DNA from: Bacilli bacterium
GTDB lineage: Bacteria > Bacillota_I > Bacilli_A > RFN20 > CAG-631
NCBI GenBank assembly: GCA_900754115.1
Contig: CAAEBM010000018.1
Span: 1-64,000, forward strand
Direction: 5' to 3'
Length of the DNA stretch: 64,000 nucleotides
The notes beneath the pieces are model-generated. The model did no database searches. It had not been told where the DNA came from and saw nothing but the letters and a program-made list of their open reading frames with translations. The position numbers and the translations under genes are program-made. Shown here in pieces: positions 61,563 through 64,000 of this stretch. How positions within the stretch are numbered: the first letter of the stretch is position 1; each line of letters starts with the position of its first letter.

Positions 61563-62744
61563 ATGATACAAAGAGAACACTATATTGAGCAAGTTCGCCC
61601 CTTTTATGAATCTGATTTAATCAAAATCATTACGGGAATCCGTAGATGTGGTAAATCGGTTATTATGGAACAAATTATTAAGGAAATATCAGAAAAAACG
61701 GATAATATTATTTATCTTAATTTTGAAGATAAAAAGGTGTCCGCCAATTTAACAAATGCCGATCAGTTGATTTCTTACGTTGAAGAAAATAAAAAAGACG
61801 GAAAATGTTATTTGTTCTTTGATGAAATTCAAACGCTTGATGGTTGGCAAGACGCTTGTAAAACATTGAGACTTTATAATTACTCCTTGTTTATCACAGG
61901 CTCAAACTCCAAACTTTTATCAGGCGAATTTACGAAAGAATTATCGGGAAGATACGTTGCGTTTCGTATTAGACCTTTCATTTACAAGGAAATTATAGAG
62001 TATTGCAAAGAGCTTGGAAAGGAGACTTCCGTTACGGACTATCTTGTTTGGGGTGGTTTTCCTAAAAGATTTGAGTTTAATTCTCTCGAAGCGCAGAGCA
62101 GATATTTGAACGATTTAGACGATACAATCGTTATCAACGACTTAATTAGACGATATAAGATACGCAAAGAAAGTTTGTTTAAGAGCTTGGTAAATTTCAT
62201 TTTGCGAAGCAACAGCCGTATTTTCTCTGCAAACTCTATTCGTGATTATATCAAGCAAGAACATACGAGTTGTTCGGTCAATACCATAATGAAATATCTT
62301 GGCTACTTGGAAGAAGCATATATCATCGAATCTGTCAAGCAGTATTCTCCCAAAACGAAGAAGGAGCTTTCGTATTATTCTAAAATTTATAATGCTGACG
62401 TTTGTTTCAATTCTATTCGTTGTATGAACAACCGCTTCGACCTCACGCATAATCTTGAAAACATCGTTTATAACGAGTTGATTTATATGGGATATGAGGT
62501 ATATGTATATAACAATAACGGCAAGGAAATAGACTTCTTGGCAACGAAAGACACAAAGCAATATTATGTGCAAGTGGCGTACAGTGTAGCAGAAGAAAAG
62601 GCGTATCAGAGAGAGTTTAACGCATTTAAGAATATAGATAATCTTTCTCAAAAAATCATTATCACAAACGATGATATTGACTATTCAACGAGCGTTGTAA
62701 GGCATATCAAGGTGAAAGACTTTTTGATGATGGAAAGTCTATAA
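61563..62744 (+). CDS. AAA-type ATPase with DUF4143 domain
   Basis: 393 residues from the ATG after GAGGTGATAAAG. Walker A GIRRCGKSVIME (about 27-38), Walker B KCYLFFDEIQ, sensor LFITGSNSKLL, then a winged-helix-like part and the DUF4143 C-terminus with a PD-(D/E)xK-like patch (KEIDFLATKD then QYYVQVAYS). Role unknown; such ATPases are frequent in gut bacteria and are often mobile. Promoter TTGATG (61516-61521), 17 bp, TATAAT (61539-61544). Codon use is richer in GC than dnaN or pcrA nearby, which suggests transfer. Confidence 0.9.
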   Translation: MIQREHYIEQVRPFYESDLIKIITGIRRCGKSVIMEQIIKEISEKTDNIIYLNFEDKKVSANLTNADQLISYVEENKKDGKCYLFFDEIQTLDGWQDACKTLRLYNYSLFITGSNSKLLSGEFTKELSGRYVAFRIRPFIYKEIIEYCKELGKETSVTDYLVWGGFPKRFEFNSLEAQSRYLNDLDDTIVINDLIRRYKIRKESLFKSLVNFILRSNSRIFSANSIRDYIKQEHTSCSVNTIMKYLGYLEEAYIIESVKQYSPKTKKELSYYSKIYNADVCFNSIRCMNNRFDLTHNLENIVYNELIYMGYEVYVYNNNGKEIDFLATKDTKQYYVQVAYSVAEEKAYQREFNAFKNIDNLSQKIIITNDDIDYSTSVVRHIKVKDFLMMESL

Positions 62745-62745
62745 A

Positions 62746-63108
62746 ATGGTCAAAAATCCTTGGCCATGGTTAATATTTGATGCAATGATGATTACTAGTT
62801 GTGTTTTTATGTGGTTAAACAAAACAAGAAAATCAGTTGGAATTTATTTTTTAGCTAATGCAATCTTTTTTATAACTTATGTTTTATGGTATTTGTCTCA
62901 AACTAGTATATCTGGAGATGATTATATGATAACCTTAATTATTTTTGGTGTAATCTTTTTAATTGTAGAAATACCTTGTATTGTATCTTATTTGTTAAAA
63001 AAAGAATCAAAGAAACCTTATCGTATGCCTATAGTGGCTGCAATTTTCATGACAGTTTATTTATGGGAATCAATTTATTTTATTATGAGTATCCAAATTT
63101 TTTTATAA
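62746..63108 (+). CDS. Small integral membrane protein, unknown
   Basis: 120 residues with about four hydrophobic helices (WPWLIFDAMMITSCVFMWL; GIYFLANAIFFITYVLWYL; ITLIIFGVIFLIVEIPCIV; VAAIFMTVYLWESIYFIMSI). It starts one base after the ATPase stop, with GGAAAG 8 nt upstream. AT-rich like the host chromosome, unlike the ATPase before it. No family recognised. Confidence 0.7.
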   Translation: MVKNPWPWLIFDAMMITSCVFMWLNKTRKSVGIYFLANAIFFITYVLWYLSQTSISGDDYMITLIIFGVIFLIVEIPCIVSYLLKKESKKPYRMPIVAAIFMTVYLWESIYFIMSIQIFL

Positions 63109-63175
63109 ATTGAAATCAAAAAAAGATTATTGTAATATTATATTAGAACACACTTGGTATCAAGGAGTATACAAT

Positions 63176-64000
63176 ATGGATGTATTAAAAAACTTAAATG
63201 AAAAACAAAAAGAAGCAGTTTTAGAAACTGAAGGGTATGTTCGGGTCATCGCAGGTGCTGGAAGTGGAAAGACGCGTGTTTTAGTAAGTCGTTATGCTTA
63301 TTTGGTACAAGAATATGGTATTGATTCTTCTAATATTTTATGCGTTACTTTTACAAATAAAGCTGCTCAAGAAATGAAAAATAGAATACGCCAATTGATT
63401 GGAAGTCATTATAGTACTACTTTGATATGCACTTACCATGGTTTTTGTGCTCGTTTGCTTAGAGAAAATCCTGAAAAATTATTTTTAACCAAAGAATTTC
63501 AAATTATAGATACGTATCAACAAAAAACATTATTAGAAGAGATTTATCAAAAATATGAACTTAAACTGGATTATGCTACTTTTGAAGAAATTTTAAAATT
63601 AATCGCTAAAGTAAAAAGTACAACAGAATATGTACCTCGTTTTTGTTTGCCTGCAAAGCAACAAATTATTTCTAAAATGGAAACTTTAGAAGATGAAATT
63701 ATCGAAGAATACATGCAAAAACAAAAAGCAATTGGTGCTTTAGATTTTCATGATTTGCTCAGCTTTGCCTTATACCTTTTACAAACCAATCAAGAAATAA
63801 GAGAAAAATGGCAAGACCGATTAAATTATATTCAAGTAGATGAATTTCAAGATAGTACAAAAAGAGAAATGCAACTAATTGATATTTTGTCTGCAAAATA
63901 TAAAAATCTAATGATTGTAGGAGATCCAGACCAAAACATTTATGAATGGCGCGGTTCAGACGTTCAATTACTAGTTGATTTTGATAAAAACCATGAAGGT
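63176..64000 (+). CDS. pcrA: UvrD/PcrA-family DNA helicase (3' end cut by window edge)
   Basis: 275 codons visible, open to the window edge. Starts MDVLKNLNEKQKEAVLETEG after AAGGAG. Helicase motifs: IAGAGSGKTRVL (Walker A), CVTFTNKAAQEMKNRI (Ia), TYHGFCARLLREN, IQVDEFQDSTKREM (II) and VGDPDQNIYEWRGS (III). A 3'-5' superfamily 1 helicase for repair and displacement of proteins; PcrA is the likely member in Firmicutes, but a UvrD-like paralogue cannot be excluded without the C-terminus. Confidence 0.9.
   Translation, partial: MDVLKNLNEKQKEAVLETEGYVRVIAGAGSGKTRVLVSRYAYLVQEYGIDSSNILCVTFTNKAAQEMKNRIRQLIGSHYSTTLICTYHGFCARLLRENPEKLFLTKEFQIIDTYQQKTLLEEIYQKYELKLDYATFEEILKLIAKVKSTTEYVPRFCLPAKQQIISKMETLEDEIIEEYMQKQKAIGALDFHDLLSFALYLLQTNQEIREKWQDRLNYIQVDEFQDSTKREMQLIDILSAKYKNLMIVGDPDQNIYEWRGSDVQLLVDFDKNHEG

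Noticed and set aside
62142..62651. 169-codon minus-strand open frame
   Set aside because: Antisense to the DUF4143 ATPase, whose motifs and domain order are clear.
1..64000. CRISPR arrays, IS elements, prophage structural genes or rRNA genes
   Set aside because: No regularly spaced repeats, transposases, phage structural genes or rRNA-like sequences were seen; only one tRNA gene was found.

Overview
The window is chromosomal DNA around the replication origin of a low-GC Firmicute (class Bacilli). It reads with the standard bacterial code: TGA is used as a stop, often in ATGA start/stop overlaps. AGGAGG-type ribosome sites are strong. The gene set (RicT, RsmI, AddAB, MurC, BofA and Cse60 homologues, PerR with a reverse rubrerythrin, pyruvate phosphate dikinase, lipoproteins with Ser-rich linkers) fits an anaerobic, walled, gut-type member of the Erysipelotrichia / RF39 / Mollicutes-related lineages. 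That placement is inference; the sequence does not name the species.

Layout. Reading leftwards, 7.8-0 kb is a tight operon tmk-holB-ricT-rsmI-metG-proS-mnmG (mnmG runs off the left edge). 7.9-10.4 kb holds a zinc-ribbon membrane protein and a first DUF3990 (ADP-ribosyltransferase-like) locus whose HTH domain is frameshifted. 10.5-25.4 kb is mostly housekeeping on the minus strand: PepV-type dipeptidase, galK, Cse60-like protein, FolT-like ECF S component, an ABC exporter, mscL, addA/addB, a CotH-kinase lipoprotein, DUF523 and murC. 25.7-28.7 kb is an accessory patch: an HD-domain dGTPase-like protein and a four-gene DUF3990/DUF3791 module. 28.8-38.7 kb carries a SWIM/SNF2 helicase, a GNAT protein, a MerR-controlled divergent ABC transporter, an FNT channel, a CDF transporter and a second ABC transporter.

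38.8-42.4 kb is the most unusual part. A zinc-ribbon/CFI-box gene is split by a -1 frameshift exactly at an in-frame A_AAA_AAG slippery heptamer and is followed by a YidD with a membrane extension. A tyrosine recombinase gene is bracketed by a perfect 23-bp inverted repeat (candidate self-inverting segment). A decayed hipBA toxin-antitoxin locus still shows its operators. 42.4-46.5 kb holds ppdK, reverse rubrerythrin, perR and a BofA-like protein. 46.6-54.1 kb is a cell-surface cluster: a 1093-residue secreted protein ending in a Hint domain, a SipW-type exported protein with a probable leaderless promoter, a secreted endonuclease I lipoprotein, a small lipoprotein and a membrane RCC1-like protein. 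54.2-59.7 kb is the classic origin block jag-yidC-rnpA-rpmH / oriC / dnaA / dnaN. To the right come an AGE-family epimerase, tRNA-Gly(GCC), a DUF4143 ATPase that looks transferred, a small membrane protein and the start of a PcrA/UvrD helicase.

Genes left of oriC are mostly on the minus strand and genes right of it on the plus strand, so both arms are co-oriented with replication. The plus-strand exceptions on the left arm are largely accessory genes.
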